DNA of 64,000 nt, taken from contig NC_035439.2 in the NCBI RefSeq assembly GCF_002127325.2, positions 140,369,901 through 140,433,900 of the forward strand. The letters are read 5' to 3'. Every line of letters starts with the position of its first letter. The first letter of the stretch is position 1. Under the pieces are notes generated by a model, which searched no databases, was not told the DNA's origin, and saw nothing but the letters and a program-made list of their open reading frames with translations. This DNA comes from Helianthus annuus. Taxonomy: Eukaryota > Streptophyta > Magnoliopsida > Asterales > Asteraceae. The position numbers were made by a program, and so were the translations under genes. Shown one piece after another: positions 11,563 through 23,768 of the stretch.

Positions 11563-12131
11563 AACATAACTACAAAAGTTTGTATATGGTCTGGTCATTT
11601 GTAATTATTTCACCAGTTCATATGTATGTTTCGTCACCTAGTATTACTTACGCCAAACTAATTAACATAGGACGCATGTGCATTTTTGTAAATGGGGGGA
11701 CTTTTTACCCGGCAATCAAAGTATATAGGATTGTAAAATATACCTTCTAACAATTATATTAAACGAGTTGACGCTACCCGCGCGTTGCGGCGGTACGTTT
11801 ATTATGAGATGCAAAAATTATTTAGTTTATGAAACACATGTCTAAATCATCACACATGTCGAAATTGTGACACTCGTATAAATTTCTTGTTAGGTGAACC
11901 ACACATATATGGTTGCAATCTTTCTTTAAAACATATATTTTGTTTTTGAAAAATCTGTAACAACCGGATTTACATATATTCTTATAGGCTTTAATAACAC
12001 CAATAGCAATCCCGAAAGGGTCAGGAAAGGAGCAGAGAAGGGGTTGGATTTCACCTATGATCAGATCAGTGGGCAACCATAGTTTACTTTTTTCGTAGTG
12101 TTGTTAACGTTGTTGAAAGCTCGTTAGGATT

Positions 12132-12133
<2 letters not shown>
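11563..12133. other. Intergenic DNA with a local duplication; no gene seen
   Basis: A GC-rich island (cgctacccgcgcgttgcgg) stands out at 11771-11789 in otherwise AT-rich DNA; I recall similar phrases in plant dispersed repeats but cannot name the family. A 35 bp segment at 11966-12000 (ggatttacatatattctt and following) is repeated at 12127-12221 with a microsatellite expanded inside it. Confidence 0.45.

Positions 12134-12201
<68 letters not shown>
12134..12201. repeat. (AT)n microsatellite
   Basis: About 68 bp of AT dinucleotides inside the second copy of the 35 bp duplication described for 11966-12221. Confidence 0.95.
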
Positions 12202-12205
<4 letters not shown>

Positions 12206-12910
12206 TAGGCTTTAATAACACAATCATTCAAAAATCATCATGTTTAATCAAATCGAACCAGTTCATCATGAAACCATCATCAAATTTGTTTCAGTAAATA
12301 TAATCAAAGTCTGTTCACACCGGTATCTTGTCACCGTTCAAAAAAAGGAAAGATCATAAAACAACTAAAACCAAGTTCACATAAATCAAGAATCTAGATC
12401 AGCGTATCTAAACAGCAAATCTTGGCAAATATTCACATATCATCCAATCATTCAAAAATCAATTCGAATATCTTCCTACTCTAAATTTCCTTTGACCGGA
12501 TTTTAATGTTACTTGTCAAGGGAACAAATTTTGAAAAAGGAAATGGTGGGAACGGAGTCGAACCGACATCTATGCGTGATATATACGTGAATACCACTGG
12601 GATGGATTGTATTTTCAGATAATTTTTCTTTTTATTTCTTATCTATTAACACGGTAGGGGACATGTTACTCATTTTATGAATATAACATATATCTTTCAA
12701 TCGACACGACTTTTAAATGAAAACCCAAGTTGATTTTATTTAAGTGTGTATATATATATATATCTATATATTATTTATTTCTAATAGCTTAAAAATACAT
12801 TAGATAATTTGCATGCCATGTGACAACCCATATAGTATATAATATAAAAAAATTAATAAAGTATAAATAAAAAAACTTCATCAACCCAAACTAAACTAAC
12901 ATCCCACTAA
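12202..12910. other. Intergenic AT-rich DNA, no gene seen
   Basis: No reading frame of note. The stretch contains the tRNA-like segment at 12554-12605 and a short TA run near 12750. Confidence 0.5.
12554..12605 (-). repeat. SINE/tRNA-like pol III promoter pair
   Basis: The minus strand reads CCCAGTGGTATTC (box A-like) followed about 30 bp later by GGTTCGACTCC, an exact match to the box B consensus GGTTCGANNCC. The spacing fits tRNA genes and tRNA-derived SINEs. The stems of a cloverleaf do not pair well by eye, so a functional tRNA is unlikely; a SINE head or a decayed tRNA is more probable. Confidence 0.4.
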
Positions 12911-13227
12911 GGGGAGGCGGGGTGGTAATTGTTTTCCCCGTAATAGAATTCTGTCACTCGTTATAATATCCAAAACACCACCGCCATACCCAGTGATCAC
13001 TCGTTAACTTCACCGTGCGTAGTATTTTTCACGCGTTAATGTATTGTGAGGGTATTGTTGGGTGTTGTTGAGTGTTGTGAGTGATGGGTATTGTTGGGTG
13101 TTGTGAGTGATGACCATTTCCAATAAAAAAAGTTGTGAATGATGGAATAATAGTTGATGTCATGGCGGAACTTGATTGAATGTTATGAATGATGAGTGAG
13201 TGATAAGTGATCACCACCCCCACCCCC
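12911..13227. mobile_element. PIF/Harbinger-like MITE with TAA duplication
   Basis: The element starts GGGGAGGCGGGGTGGTAATTG and ends with the complement of GGGGGTGGGGGTGGTGATCAC, which align with one gap. It is flanked by TAA on both sides (12908-12910 and 13228-13230). G-rich termini and a 3 bp TAA/TTA duplication are characteristic of PIF/Harbinger MITEs. The inside repeats GTTGTGAGTGATG-like units. It is 317 bp long and non-coding. Confidence 0.65.
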
Positions 13228-13338
13228 TAACCAAACCCTTAAAGAATACCACAACTGGCCCACAAAAATTGCATTTTAATAATTCCACCCCAATTTTACC
13301 CCTATGAAATACAACTTAAACCATTTCCACCATATTTA

Positions 13339-13701
13339 GACTATACACTATGGTGACCCATTGAACCAACCGGTTGCCACATCAAGGAAAAGACAAAATG
13401 AAAAGTACAAATTTTAATTAAATAAATGAATATCTTGCACGACCAGGTTGTCTGCATAACCAAGTTTGCAACCAATTGTGAAAATATTATTTAATCCTTT
13501 TTTCTCTTTTCTCTATTATTTCTAATAGTTTATATAATAAATAATAATTACAAATCATATTTATATAATAAAATATTAGTTTAGGTTGGGTTGTGAATGT
13601 GGGTAAAAAATTGAATTGGGTTGGGTTGTGTAGGTGGAAGAGAGAGAAATTAGTATTTTATTGAAAGATTGGGTTGGGTTGGATTGTGATAGTGGATAGT
13701 C
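13339..13701. mobile_element. Second PIF/Harbinger-like MITE with TTA duplication
   Basis: The terminal repeats GACTATACACTAT and (reverse complement of the right end) GACTATCCACTAT differ at one position in 13. TTA flanks both ends (13336-13338 and 13702-13704). It is 363 bp long and non-coding, with GGTTGGGTTG repeats near the right end. Confidence 0.65.
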
Positions 13702-14950
13702 TTAAAACACACTGAACATTTTGTAAATCTAACAATCTCCTTTAGACATTGAAAACCCTACTTGGTAGATTGATCGAAAATAAAGTTCTTAAAAAATTAA
13801 ACATGCATGAATTTGAGTTAATAAAAGAAATTTACACCATCCACATATCATTACTACATCTACCATACAAAACTTCAGTTTGATCGCCGGCAAAACCTTC
13901 TGCGTCTTCATTACCAGATTCATAATCACAACCGAAGTCAAAAACTTCGACTTTGTTGAGCGTCCCCGCAGATCCAATCTAAACGCATATGCAACTTTAT
14001 GGTCGATTTTCTTGTCATCGAAATACCAGGCTAGTGATCGGAATCCCTAGATCTGACTATTGTTCGCTGATTCTGATTAATCAAGTTTCTGTTTGTCGAT
14101 TTAGTTAGTTTTTCACGGATTTTAATTTTGAAATATTTTTATTGTGTGTTATCCGGTTGCCGTTTATGGAGGATTGATGGTTTCCTGAGTCTTGATCTGG
14201 ATAAAATTTGCGATGTTTCTGCATCCAATTTTCCGTATTTGATTCTTTTTCTTTAAGGTTTGAGTGGATTTGATTAAAGCTTTACCATTGTAATTTTAGT
14301 CTCTGTTTTTTTCGGACTCTACAAACAAAATACACATACGCATTGTTAACATGAAACGATGAGAGTGCAAACTTAACGGACACAAAAATACATAGGAACA
14401 AAAATGGAAAATAGCATCCCAAATTAGAGACGAACAGAGAATTTGCACGCAATGTTGATGAAGTGATGCGTTGGTAGGATGGGAACCGTCATGTGAATCA
14501 ACGATTTTTTGAATGATTGGCGTTAACGTTGTTAGTTTTCCTTGATTTTGAATGACTGGATTTGTGAAACTGGATGAGCGAAATGATTATACTTGCAAAC
14601 TTGGATTATATTTTGATGGTTGTTATATATAGAGTATTTGGTACGCCTAGCCGAAACATTGCGTCATTTGCCGAATCGTTGTGAACGAAGTGTTACAAAG
14701 AAACATGTGTTCCTTTGAAAAGATATAAAGGTTATAATACCATTTTACTAAGCAAGGCAAGTTGGTTATAATACCATTTTATAATAGTATAATACAATAT
14801 AGATAATATAATTGTGAAAGGGTGTGTGAAAGGGTGTGTCTTAATACATGAAAGGGTAAAACTTTTTGAAGGGGTGTGTGTTTTGTGTTGTTAAAGGGTG
14901 TGACTTTTAAAAAATTGGACATAACCCAAGTTACTAATTGTATAAGAGTA
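13702..14950. other. Intergenic DNA, possible minor gene relic, no clear gene
   Basis: Mostly AT-rich. On the minus strand at about 13830-13975 an unnamed frame reads an acidic peptide containing FDFGCDYESGNEDAEG and ends at a stop; it might be the tail of a broken host gene but has no upstream support. From 14815 to 14905 the phrase 'gaaagggtgtgt' repeats four to five times. Confidence 0.35.
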
Positions 14951-14953
14951 TAA

Positions 14954-15558
14954 GAGCAAACGTAGTGGGGCGCTATGCCCCCGCATAGCACCGGAAAGCG
15001 CCCAAGAACACCGCCACGAAGGGCGGTATGGCAAAAAAATTTTGAGGAGCGCGATGTGGATAGCGGCGTTACTGGATTGAAGTTTGATTTTTTCTTTTTT
15101 TTTTTTTTTGTATTTTCTGATGTTGCAGGTTATGAAGAACAAAGAAGGGGTGGGGAACACAGGTATACGAAGAAGGAGGGACAAGGAAGAAGGAGCATTT
15201 TTAGGGTTTTTTTATGGGCTTTGGGTTGGGTTGGGCTCAACTCAAAAGGTATTGTGGTTTTTTTATTTATTTATTTTTAGTTTTTTAATTTATTTTTCTG
15301 TTTTTATTTTTTTTAAATTTTAGACTAACATTATATTTTTTTTAGCAAACAATCAGTTTTTTAATTTATTAGTTTTTTGTTACTGTAATTTATTTTTCAG
15401 TTTTTTAAAAAATTAGAAATTAATAATTGAGTAATGATTAGGCAGGGGCTTTATGACTACGGGCTTAAATGCATAACGTCCCATAACGCCCACCCGCACA
15501 CGTGGCGCGTCACGTGTCGCATAACGCCCACAAAAGGGCGTTATGACTACGCATGGCC
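14954..15558. mobile_element. Third PIF/Harbinger-like MITE with TAA duplication
   Basis: The left end GAGCAAACGTAGT and the reverse complement of the right end GGCCATGCGTAGT agree at 9 of 13 positions, and TAA flanks both (14951-14953 and 15559-15561). Subterminal regions are rich in inverted GGGCGTTATG/CATAACGCCC motifs. It is 605 bp long, with a T-rich middle and no coding capacity. Confidence 0.5.
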
Positions 15559-15561
15559 TAA

Positions 15562-16810
15562 TGCATACATTTTACTTAAATTAATCATGGGCCAAATTAC
15601 ACAAGTATAGCAGGTAGACAGACAAAAAACTGAATAGTGGTATGCATGTAGACGGGCAACAAAGTGATAGTGGTATGCTCATCCAGAACCGTGAAAGAAT
15701 CATTGAAAGACGGTATCAAAGTTGGGAATCTAATCTCCATTTTCACAACTCTTCTCTATATGTTCAATTCCATTTTGGGCGGCTAAAAGTTAACCCATCT
15801 TCACGCTTGGTGTTGATGTATTTTCAAGCTCATCAATATATACAACAAATTTATGTTCATGGTAAGAAGAGCTTCTAGTTAGAGTTGAAGTAATGAAACT
15901 AGAAGAGTTAAGGATATCTAGTAACCAACCCAGCCCATAGACTCGATGTGAAATGCTGTTCGGAAAAATTTATAAATACCGGTTCAAATCGGCCGGTTAA
16001 ACCATTTCTGAGTCAATCCGGTACTGTATAAAAACCAGATTATAAAAGTCAACTAAAAATTTAATATGAATACAGCTGCACATGATACAAAGAATAATTA
16101 CACAACAATATAATGGTAGTATGCTCCCCACCTTAGTTAATTTTATCAGTCTATATAAATAAATAAACACAAAGAAATCAATTACAAATCTTCGACGAAC
16201 ACTGAAAAGCTGGAAAAAAGATTCATATTCTCCATCGGTAATTAATGTTTATTAGAATATAATCCAGACTTAGTTATTTAAGTTTATTATTTTGTATTAT
16301 TATATATAGTAATAGTGGTCAATAATGTCAATATGTATAAAGTCTGTTAATTAGGTTAAAACTATCTTAAACACGTTCTTGAATCAAATCGTTGCGCCCA
16401 TGCATAAGTTGATTCATATTGTATATATAGATTATCAAAAAATGATGTCCGGATCGATTATCTTTACATTCATATCACATATTCTCTATAATTATGTTTA
16501 TTTTACGTTAATATATTCGTTGATCGATTCCAACAACGCTTGGGTTCGAGGCTTCCTAGTCATTGCAGACTGAGTTATACGATTTTGTAACTGAGTACCC
16601 GCCAAAGATCCTTCGAAAATGTAATAAAAGAATCACTGGTATATCTCGAAGAACTTATGTTTTATTCAATATACCACAATGCTTGATATCCTAGTACAGA
16701 TAACGGAAAGGAAATAACAAACTACTGATCCTCAGGTTATAAACTAAAGACTTGGTAAAATAAAGGGAATAACGCCGACTAGTTACACGTGTTTGAAAAA
16801 CAAACTTATC
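15562..16810. other. Intergenic DNA, no gene seen
   Basis: AT-rich sequence. A 78-codon plus-strand frame at 15642-15878 has no recognisable motif and its composition resembles its surroundings, so I do not call it a gene. Confidence 0.45.
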
Positions 16811-16818
16811 CAAATGAG

Positions 16819-17379
16819 TAGGGCTGCAAACGAACCGAACGAACACGAACAAGACCTTGTTCGTGTTCGTTTGTTAAGAAATATATGTGTTCGCGAACCG
16901 TTCACGAACACTTATCGAACGAGATTTTATGTTCGTGTTCGTTTGTTAAGGAAATGAACTTGTTCGTGTTCGTTTGTGTTTGTTTGTTTATTTTAGGCAA
17001 CGAAAGTTGACGAACACAAATGAGCACAAACTAATGTTCATGAACACAAATGGAAACAAATGAACACAAACAATCGTTCATGAATAGAATATATAATACA
17101 CTAACACTTATTAGATATTTAATTTGTCGGAATTTTGAAGTATTTATATATATATAAACTAAAAACACAAATGAACTATCAAACACAAACGAACACGTTA
17201 CCGAATGTTCACGAACATAAATGAACGAACACGACCTCTGTTCATGTTTATTCATTTAACTAAACGAACGAAATTTCTTGTTCGTGTTCGTTTGTTTAAT
17301 AAACGAACGAACACAAACCAACTTCCCGCCGAACGGTTCACGAACTGTTCGTCGAACGTTTGGTTTGTTTGCAGCCCTA
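16819..17379. mobile_element. hAT-like fold-back MITE with perfect 8 bp target duplication
   Basis: The termini are TAGGGCTGCAAACGAAC on the left and GTTTGCAGCCCTA on the right. CAAATGAG occurs immediately on each side (16811-16818 and 17380-17387), an exact 8 bp duplication as made by hAT transposases. The interior consists largely of ACGAACACGAACA units and their reverse complements, so the whole 561 bp can fold on itself. It is non-autonomous. Confidence 0.88.
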
Positions 17380-17390
17380 CAAATGAGACC

Positions 17391-17580
17391 CAGGGGCGGC
17401 GATTGAACGAAAACTTAGTAGGGACTGGACTCTCAAAACCCATATTGATAAGGGCTGAACTTTTAAAAATCTAATATTTTGCACAACAAAAAAAATTCAA
17501 AAATTTTCGATAAAATTAACACTACCAGCAAAATTGGTGGAGGCCGAGGCACCCTTGGCCTCAATAAAGCACCGCCCTTG
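17391..17580. mobile_element. Short hAT-like MITE candidate
   Basis: It begins CAGGGGCGGCG and ends CACCGCCCTTG, termini typical of plant hAT MITEs. The flanks AATGAGAC and GATGAAAC agree at 6 of 8 bases, a possible decayed duplication. It sits 11 bp from the previous MITE, whose own duplication overlaps its left flank. Confidence 0.5.
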
Positions 17581-19081
17581 GATGAAACAACTATCACATC
17601 TTTATTTTCTGCAATTTTGCAAAGTTAGTCATGGTGTAATCTTCCAATGGCAACTAACAACTTGGTGCCAGATTTACTGGAGTCATCAAACTAATGTAGT
17701 ATCCAGTTCGTTCAAAAGAAAGCTACAATTGTGGTCCTAACGTTAACTGTGGAGAGCAAGAAATAATAAAGTTCAACAATTGAATGACCTCCATTCTCAA
17801 GATTGGTGAAGAAATAAAGTCTACATGTTTCCTTTGGGTAAAACATAGGTTGATTGGTATATATAGTTGGTGTTGAAGCCCCAATCAAAAATAGAGAGAA
17901 AATGTAGCTATTCACCTAAGACAAGCAAGGGTAAGAAGGGTGTCAAATCCACGAGGAGTTCGTGTGTGGTAACAAATTTGTATTGATGTATGGAAATAAA
18001 AATCATTGTTTGAGTTGTTGGTAATTAAATTTCAGATTTAATTAAAGAAGATTCAAGAACAAGTTATCACGTATATGAGGAAATATAGTCGCTTACGGAT
18101 TCAGGGTCTAATCACTTACTTAAGTTGCTAATTAATTTACTAATATGTTCAACAAATCACATAGACATGATTTGTTCACCTTTCACATAAACTAATTAGA
18201 TTATCATTAATCAATCACATAGGTTATAATACAACACAATAGAGTTTCTCCATAATAGAATAACATATTAGTGATTAACAATAAACTATAACGAGATAGA
18301 AGGATTCAATCACGTAGGGACATAATTATACAATCCAACAGAGTTTCTCTATAGAAGAATGGACATCTTGATTAATCAATCATTAAACACGTTTTTTCTA
18401 GATTAATATAAAAGTAGCAACTCAAAGACAAACACAATTGAAAACATTTACTCGATCATGAAAACAATCGTCTAATGTTCAAACACATTAACAAACCAAT
18501 TTGTGTTTGCAAGATATTAATTCCCCCATTTATTTGGAGCCCATTTGACTCTTTTTAATTACTTCCTTGTAGCAACCCATTTCCTTTATGTCTCACTTCA
18601 TTTAATTTGCTAACTTCGATTACTCTATCATTAACCTCAAATATGAACTGAAAAGTGTCTTTTCAAAGTTTCTTTAAATAACGCTTTAGCTCGTTGTCGT
18701 CTTGAAACCTACAAAACATAAAAGCAACATAACGTAGTATATATTTTATAAGCAAATCGGTGCAATTAAGAATTACATAATATACAATAACATGTATATA
18801 AATTGCACTGATCACCATTAAAAAAATTGTTGCTCACTGGGTACAAAATGGAGTTAAAATATGTTGGCATTTGAAAATCGTTATATACATCTGTTACATA
18901 TTTTGTGTTTGTTTTCTTCTTACCTGCTAAACACAAAATTCAGAAAAGGATAGCGGCGCAGCTTGTTGCTCGTCTACCTACCATTAATTTGTAATCGTAT
19001 TGAGTAAATGTATGAAAGATTTTCTTCTTTAAAAATAAAGTCTACGTGTTTCCTTTATGTAAAACATAGGGCAAATATCAC
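17581..19081. other. Degenerate repeat, possibly an old solo LTR at ~17880-18800
   Basis: The segment near 17935 (gggtgtcaaatccacgagg) resembles the 'gtcgaacccacaaggact' phrase inside the Athila LTRs of this window, and the following layout (AT-rich, 'ggattcagggtctaatc') is LTR-like. An internal unit of about 97 bp ('acaatagagtttctccat', 'tccaacagagtttctctat') occurs twice. A 37 bp phrase (taaagtctacatgtttcc and following) at 17814-17850 recurs at 19035-19071, flanking the region. No termini or primer site can be fixed. Confidence 0.35.
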
Positions 19082-19276
19082 CAGGGGCGGACCTACATAA
19101 GGTGTTACGGGTTCCCGGGAACCCATTGAGTTTCGAAATTTTAGTGATATTATGTATAACGCTACCCGGAGTGAACCCATAGATATTAGAAGTGAACCCA
19201 TACACATGAAGCAACTTTAGTCCAGCGGAAAGGCGCATGTTTTAATTCAAAGGAATCCCGGTTCGAGTCCTTTACA
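19082..19276 (+). repeat. hAT-like left end with SINE-like box A/box B, cut by E2
   Basis: It starts CAGGGGCGGACCTA, a hAT-type terminus like the one at 17391. Near its right edge TAGTCCAGCGG (19218-19228) fits pol III box A, and GGTTCGAGTCC (19260-19270) matches box B exactly, 31 bp apart. E2 begins 6 bp later, so the distal part of this repeat is missing or lies beyond E2. Confidence 0.45.
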
Positions 19277-21461
19277 TGTAACATCCCGAAAATATAAAAC
19301 TTTATATTAGAATTATAAAGCGTTAAATAAATAAGAACAGACTAACTAGGAATAGATAACCCAGTTAGATACGGGTCTTGTGATACCAAATAAATGGATG
19401 GAAACTCCTAAATTATAAATAAAACAATAATTGAGGGACCAAAGTTGTAAAGTTAGGAATTTGAATGGTTAAAATCAAAATAACTCACACCAAACACACA
19501 GTTAGGTGTGTCGGGTCGAACAAGAACACAGGGGCGACATCAGGCTCCCCACCAAACCCTAATTCTTGTCAAAATTGATCAAATTGAGAGTCCAAATCAG
19601 TTCCAAATCGATTTTTCAAGCACGAATTAGTGATCACCTTGTTGAGGGGATCATAAGGTATGCAAAATCTTGATGTTTTGATTCATCTTAAATTCTAGGT
19701 TAATTGTGAAAAACTGAAATTGAGCTTGATTATGTGTTGTATAGATGAAATTAGAAGTGATATGATGTCTAGGGATAAACCCTAGATGATTTCTTGTTAA
19801 AATCTTGCATGATACTTGTAGAGATTATAATCACCATTGTAGGTGATTAATGAGTTGTAGAAACTTGATAAACACTAGGATTATGATTCTTGTTCTAGTG
19901 TAATCTGAGTTTTATGAGATGATTTCTGAAATATGGAAGTTAAAACATGTGTAAATTTGCCTAATTGAAGTTGATTTAGATGAAAATTACAAGTCATGAA
20001 CTTGGTTTTGATTATGTACCCGCTAGGTGTTTGTTAAAATGTTTAAGTGAGGATTAAAATGTTAAAAATTGGATGAAAACGCAGATTTGATTATTATAGA
20101 GAAGTATGCGTTAATGATTATGAAAAGAGTTCTAAATTGATTGTGAATTGATCTCTTTAGGCAAAGAATCCGGATCGTTAAGCGGACAAGCCGGAGGGGA
20201 TACGCGTTTGAAGGGTGTGCTCTAAAGGTACGTGACTTTAGTCCCGTTACATTATGCATAAATGTTTGGTTTTAGTGTACAAAAGGTGTCGTAGTATAAT
20301 ATACGCGTTTGGTGAGTCTTTGAAGTGGCGAAGCTCACTCGACAATCAAACGAGTCAAAATAATGGTTGGAAATGGTTTGGCTTGTCATCAAAGTGATGG
20401 TTTTCACTCGACAACCAAACGGGTTAAAATGATGCTTTTAAAAGGATCATGTGTGTAGAGACTTGAAAGTCTCACATTGCGTTAAGTGTTGGATAGTACT
20501 ACGCCAATGAATTGGTTATGCTAATTTAAGTTTACGAATCCGAGATATCGGGTCAAACAATAGAAATCAATTGTAAGTGTCGCTTGTAGCGGTATGCTTG
20601 AATTTTGAGAAACAAGCATTAAGCTCTAATGTGAGCGTAAAGCCATGGAATGGCGCAGATACGCCAAGATTTATAATCCTGGGGATTTAGGTAATTATGT
20701 CCAAAAAGTCTTAGAACTGAAAAATGGTATTTTGCACTTATTGCTAATGGGTTGGATAATTGAAACAAGGAATTTGTGAACCAATCGATCGTAATTCGGT
20801 TTTTGTTGTGTGAAATTTACATGGTTAGATCCGAAATTTTATTACGGACTCATAGGAAAAAGAATCGACTAAAAAGGACAACCGAGTAAAAAGTTATGAA
20901 GGTTTAAAGTTAGATTTTTACAAATTTTCGGAGCTAGGCAAATATGCAGGTCCAGAAACTAGACCTGCTGGAAAACGAACTCCCCCGTGCCACGTGACGG
21001 GGGCATAAGAATCTGGTGCGACACGCGGGGCCGCCTGCGGCACGCGAAAGAGTTAACTGAGTCTGGCGCGTGGCGCGACAGACATAAAATCAGAATTTTA
21101 TTATTTTTGTCATGTATTTGTCATTAGGGCTTGTCTACGCTCCGTTAATATTGTCAAAACTAATTATTTATGTGGTTTTGACCTCAGGTGATGCTCGTTA
21201 GTTTTGGATGCCGATCAAGCGTGAAATCAAGAACTGAACACCATTTTTGAAGCTTCGGCACTAATCTAAACATGTCTTGACAATGTTATTTTGTAAACAC
21301 TAGTAGATGTGAATGTTTATAACTAGATAGTTGGTTATGCTGATTCGCTAAAACAATATACATCTTAACTTTTTAACTAAGTATTTGCTAGTTATGCATT
21401 TTGTTTTAAAAAGGTGCATATTTTTATAATAAAATAATAAGAATGTAAGACGAGTGTTACA
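19277..21461 (+). repeat. E2 5' LTR (2,185 bp)
   Basis: It runs from TGTAACATCCCG to TGTTACA, followed two bases later by a primer-site-like sequence. The first ~1.09 kb is repeated at 60108-61199 with many substitutions. A GC-rich, CpG-dense block lies at 20980-21085 (for example ggcgcgtggcgcgacag). Confidence 0.85.
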
Positions 21462-21464
21462 AAT

Positions 21465-21479
21465 TGGTAATCAAAGCTC
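21465..21479 (+). promoter_or_regulatory. E2 decayed primer binding site, tRNA-iMet type
   Basis: TGGTAATCAAAGCTC differs from the usual TGGTATCAGAGC by one inserted A and one G-to-A change. It sits where a primer site should be, just inside the 5' LTR. Confidence 0.6.
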
Positions 21480-21547
21480 AAGGTTGTTAACAAAGTGTGT
21501 TTGGTTCAAGCTTGATCAAGCATCCGGTAAGAGCTAATTGTTTTAAG

Positions 21548-21955
21548 CATGGTTGTAAAACAACGTTTGCAAGGCCGCGTACTCTCCGAATAGTCGCTAC
21601 AAGGTAGGCTGCCGAGCCGACTTTCTTCGAGTCCGCCTAATTACTCGGAGTTGGTCAAACGCGGTCAACCTCGGCCAGAATTGGATCTAGTAGGTCAACT
21701 CAAGCATAGTTTGACTTAAATAATAATAAAACATAATTTCTATGTCCATCATATTAAAGAATGAATATCATTTTCACGTATTTTGTTATAAATATTAGTA
21801 AATTTATGCTATTTGACATATATTTAACCTCCAAAAAGTTATTTCTTTATAATTTAACATGTCCGAGTACTCCCCGAGTACTCTCCGCCTAGAACGAGTA
21901 CTCTCAACTCCCCCGTTGACCGACTAGGGAGCGCCTAGCGACTTTTGCAACCATG
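21548..21955. mobile_element. hAT-like MITE inserted in the E2 leader
   Basis: The ends are CATGGTTG on the left and CAACCATG on the right, extending to a 12-of-13 match. GTTTTAAG lies directly outside both ends (21540-21547 and 21956-21963), a perfect 8 bp duplication. The 408 bp body is non-coding. It separates the primer site from gag and must be younger than E2. Confidence 0.8.
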
Positions 21956-22155
21956 GTTTTAAGTAAATTTATTAAATATAGAAAGGAAACGTGAATTGAC
22001 GTGCACGGGAAGAGTGTGTTAACACACTCAAACCCGAAAAGTGCATTAAATAAGAACCGTTAAAACAAGCTATGAACTTGACTAAACCGAAGTAAATAAA
22101 CCATATGCTATAGATGAAATGTTTAACGCTTGATGTAAACATTTCAGTTTTAAAG

Positions 22156-23768
22156 ATGACGGATAAAGGTAATGATGATGCGGTGTCGATAGTCACCGAG
22201 CAAATGAAAGAAGTGATTGCCAAAGAGGTAGGAAAGGCAATCGAAAATAGCTTATCTGGTTTCATAGATAAGATTCAGAGCACAATACTATCGGTAGTTG
22301 ATGAGAGAATCAAGAAGTTGGAGGATAATACCAACATAGCTAAAGAAAAGTCGGGAGAACGCAAGGGCTGCTCATACAAGGAATTTATGGCGTGTAAACC
22401 ACCACTTTATAATGGAGAGGTGGATCCGATAATATGCCAACGTTGGTTAAGTGATATTGAGGGGGTATTTGAGAGAACCCACTGCGACACGAACGACTTC
22501 GTAGCTTATGGTATGGGTCAGCTTAGAGGTCAGGCAAATGATTGGTAGGATAACAAGAAAAAGGAAATAGGAAGCGAAGCGGCTAGGGCTATGACCTGGG
22601 ACGAGTTTAAGGTACCATTCTTTAAACACCATAGTCCCAAGGCGGTTATCAATCGAATCAAAGAGGAATTCATTCAGCTTAGGCAGAAGGGTGAATCTAT
22701 CGATAAGATCACGGGGATCTTTCTCGACAAATTGAGGTTTTGTGATGAGTTGGTGACGTCCGAAGAGCAGAAAGTGTATTATTGCTATAATATGCTAAGT
22801 GCAGAATATCGGGAGTTTATGACTCCCTCGAAGTACAAGACTCTCACCAAAATCATTAATACTTCTCGTGAAAGAGAAATAGAGCTGAAGAAGCAGATAG
22901 AGAGAGGGGAAAGAGGGGCACAGGTTGTTAATCCAAGCCCAACGAAAAAGGCACATACGACGGAGTCGTCAAAGAAACAGGAGGGAAAAAGCGGGTCGCC
23001 AAGCTGCAAGGTATGCGGGAAAGGGCACAAAGGTGAGTGCCGGTTTAAAGATAAGCCATGTCCCATATGTGGGAAGACAGGGCACACGGCTGCATTATGC
23101 CCCGGGAAGGTATCGGTGTGTTACAAATGCTATCAACCAGGTCACAAGAAATCAGAGTGCCCGAAGCTAGTCAGGAAAAAGGATGGCAAGGATTCACATA
23201 CGGAGACTCCAAAAGCAAAAGCAAAAGCCAGATCCTTCCAGTTAACGGCAGCCGAGGCGAAGGTGGAACCCGATGTGGTCTCAGGTATATTCGCCATAAA
23301 TTCAATTCCCGCACATGTGTTATTTGATACGGGTGTGAATAAATCCTTTATTTCACATGGATTTATTCGACATCCTTCATTCGAACTGACGAAATTACCT
23401 ATGCCTTTAGAAGTAGAAATAGGTGATAACAAAAGTTTTATCGTATGTGACGTATGCCAAAATTGTAAGATGAGTATCGACGGTGAAGAATACTCGATAG
23501 ACTTGATTCCAATGTCGATAGGAGAATTCCAAGTAGTGGTCGGGATGGATTGGCTATCCCGACATCACGCGAAGGTCGTGTGTTTCCGCAAGGAGATTAA
23601 GTTAACATCTCCAAGTGGAAAACACGTTACCATCTATGGCGAAAAAGGGGGTAATCCCTTTATGTGCTCAATGCTAAAAGCTCACAAACTCATGAGGCGT
23701 GGGTGTAGAGCACTCATGATATACCAAACGAACCAGATAAAGAAACGCCAAAGATTGAAGCCATACCG
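22156..23768 (+). pseudogene. gag: E2 gag and protease, interrupted by a stop and a frameshift
   Basis: The likely start is the Met at 22156 (MTDKGNDDAVS); another Met lies 14 codons upstream. A TAG at 22546-22548 follows NDW, where the family normally has a second Trp, and the same frame then continues. Zinc knuckles lie at about 23005-23165: CKVCGKGHKGEC, CPICGKTGHTAALC and CYKCYQPGHKKSEC. The protease follows in frame with LFDTGVN (23320-23340) and GMDWLSRHHA (about 23540-23570). Between about 23720 and 23769 the frame shifts, so RT lies in another phase. Gag would form the particle and the protease would process the polyprotein; neither can now be made whole. Confidence 0.85.

Noticed and set aside
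12554..12605. Functional tRNA gene
   Set aside because: Only the A and B boxes fit; the acceptor and anticodon stems do not pair convincingly.
13830..13975. Acidic peptide as a host gene exon
   Set aside because: No splice context, start or neighbouring exons are visible; too short to support.
15642..15878. 78-codon plus-strand frame as a small gene
   Set aside because: No motif, no promoter and composition like its surroundings.
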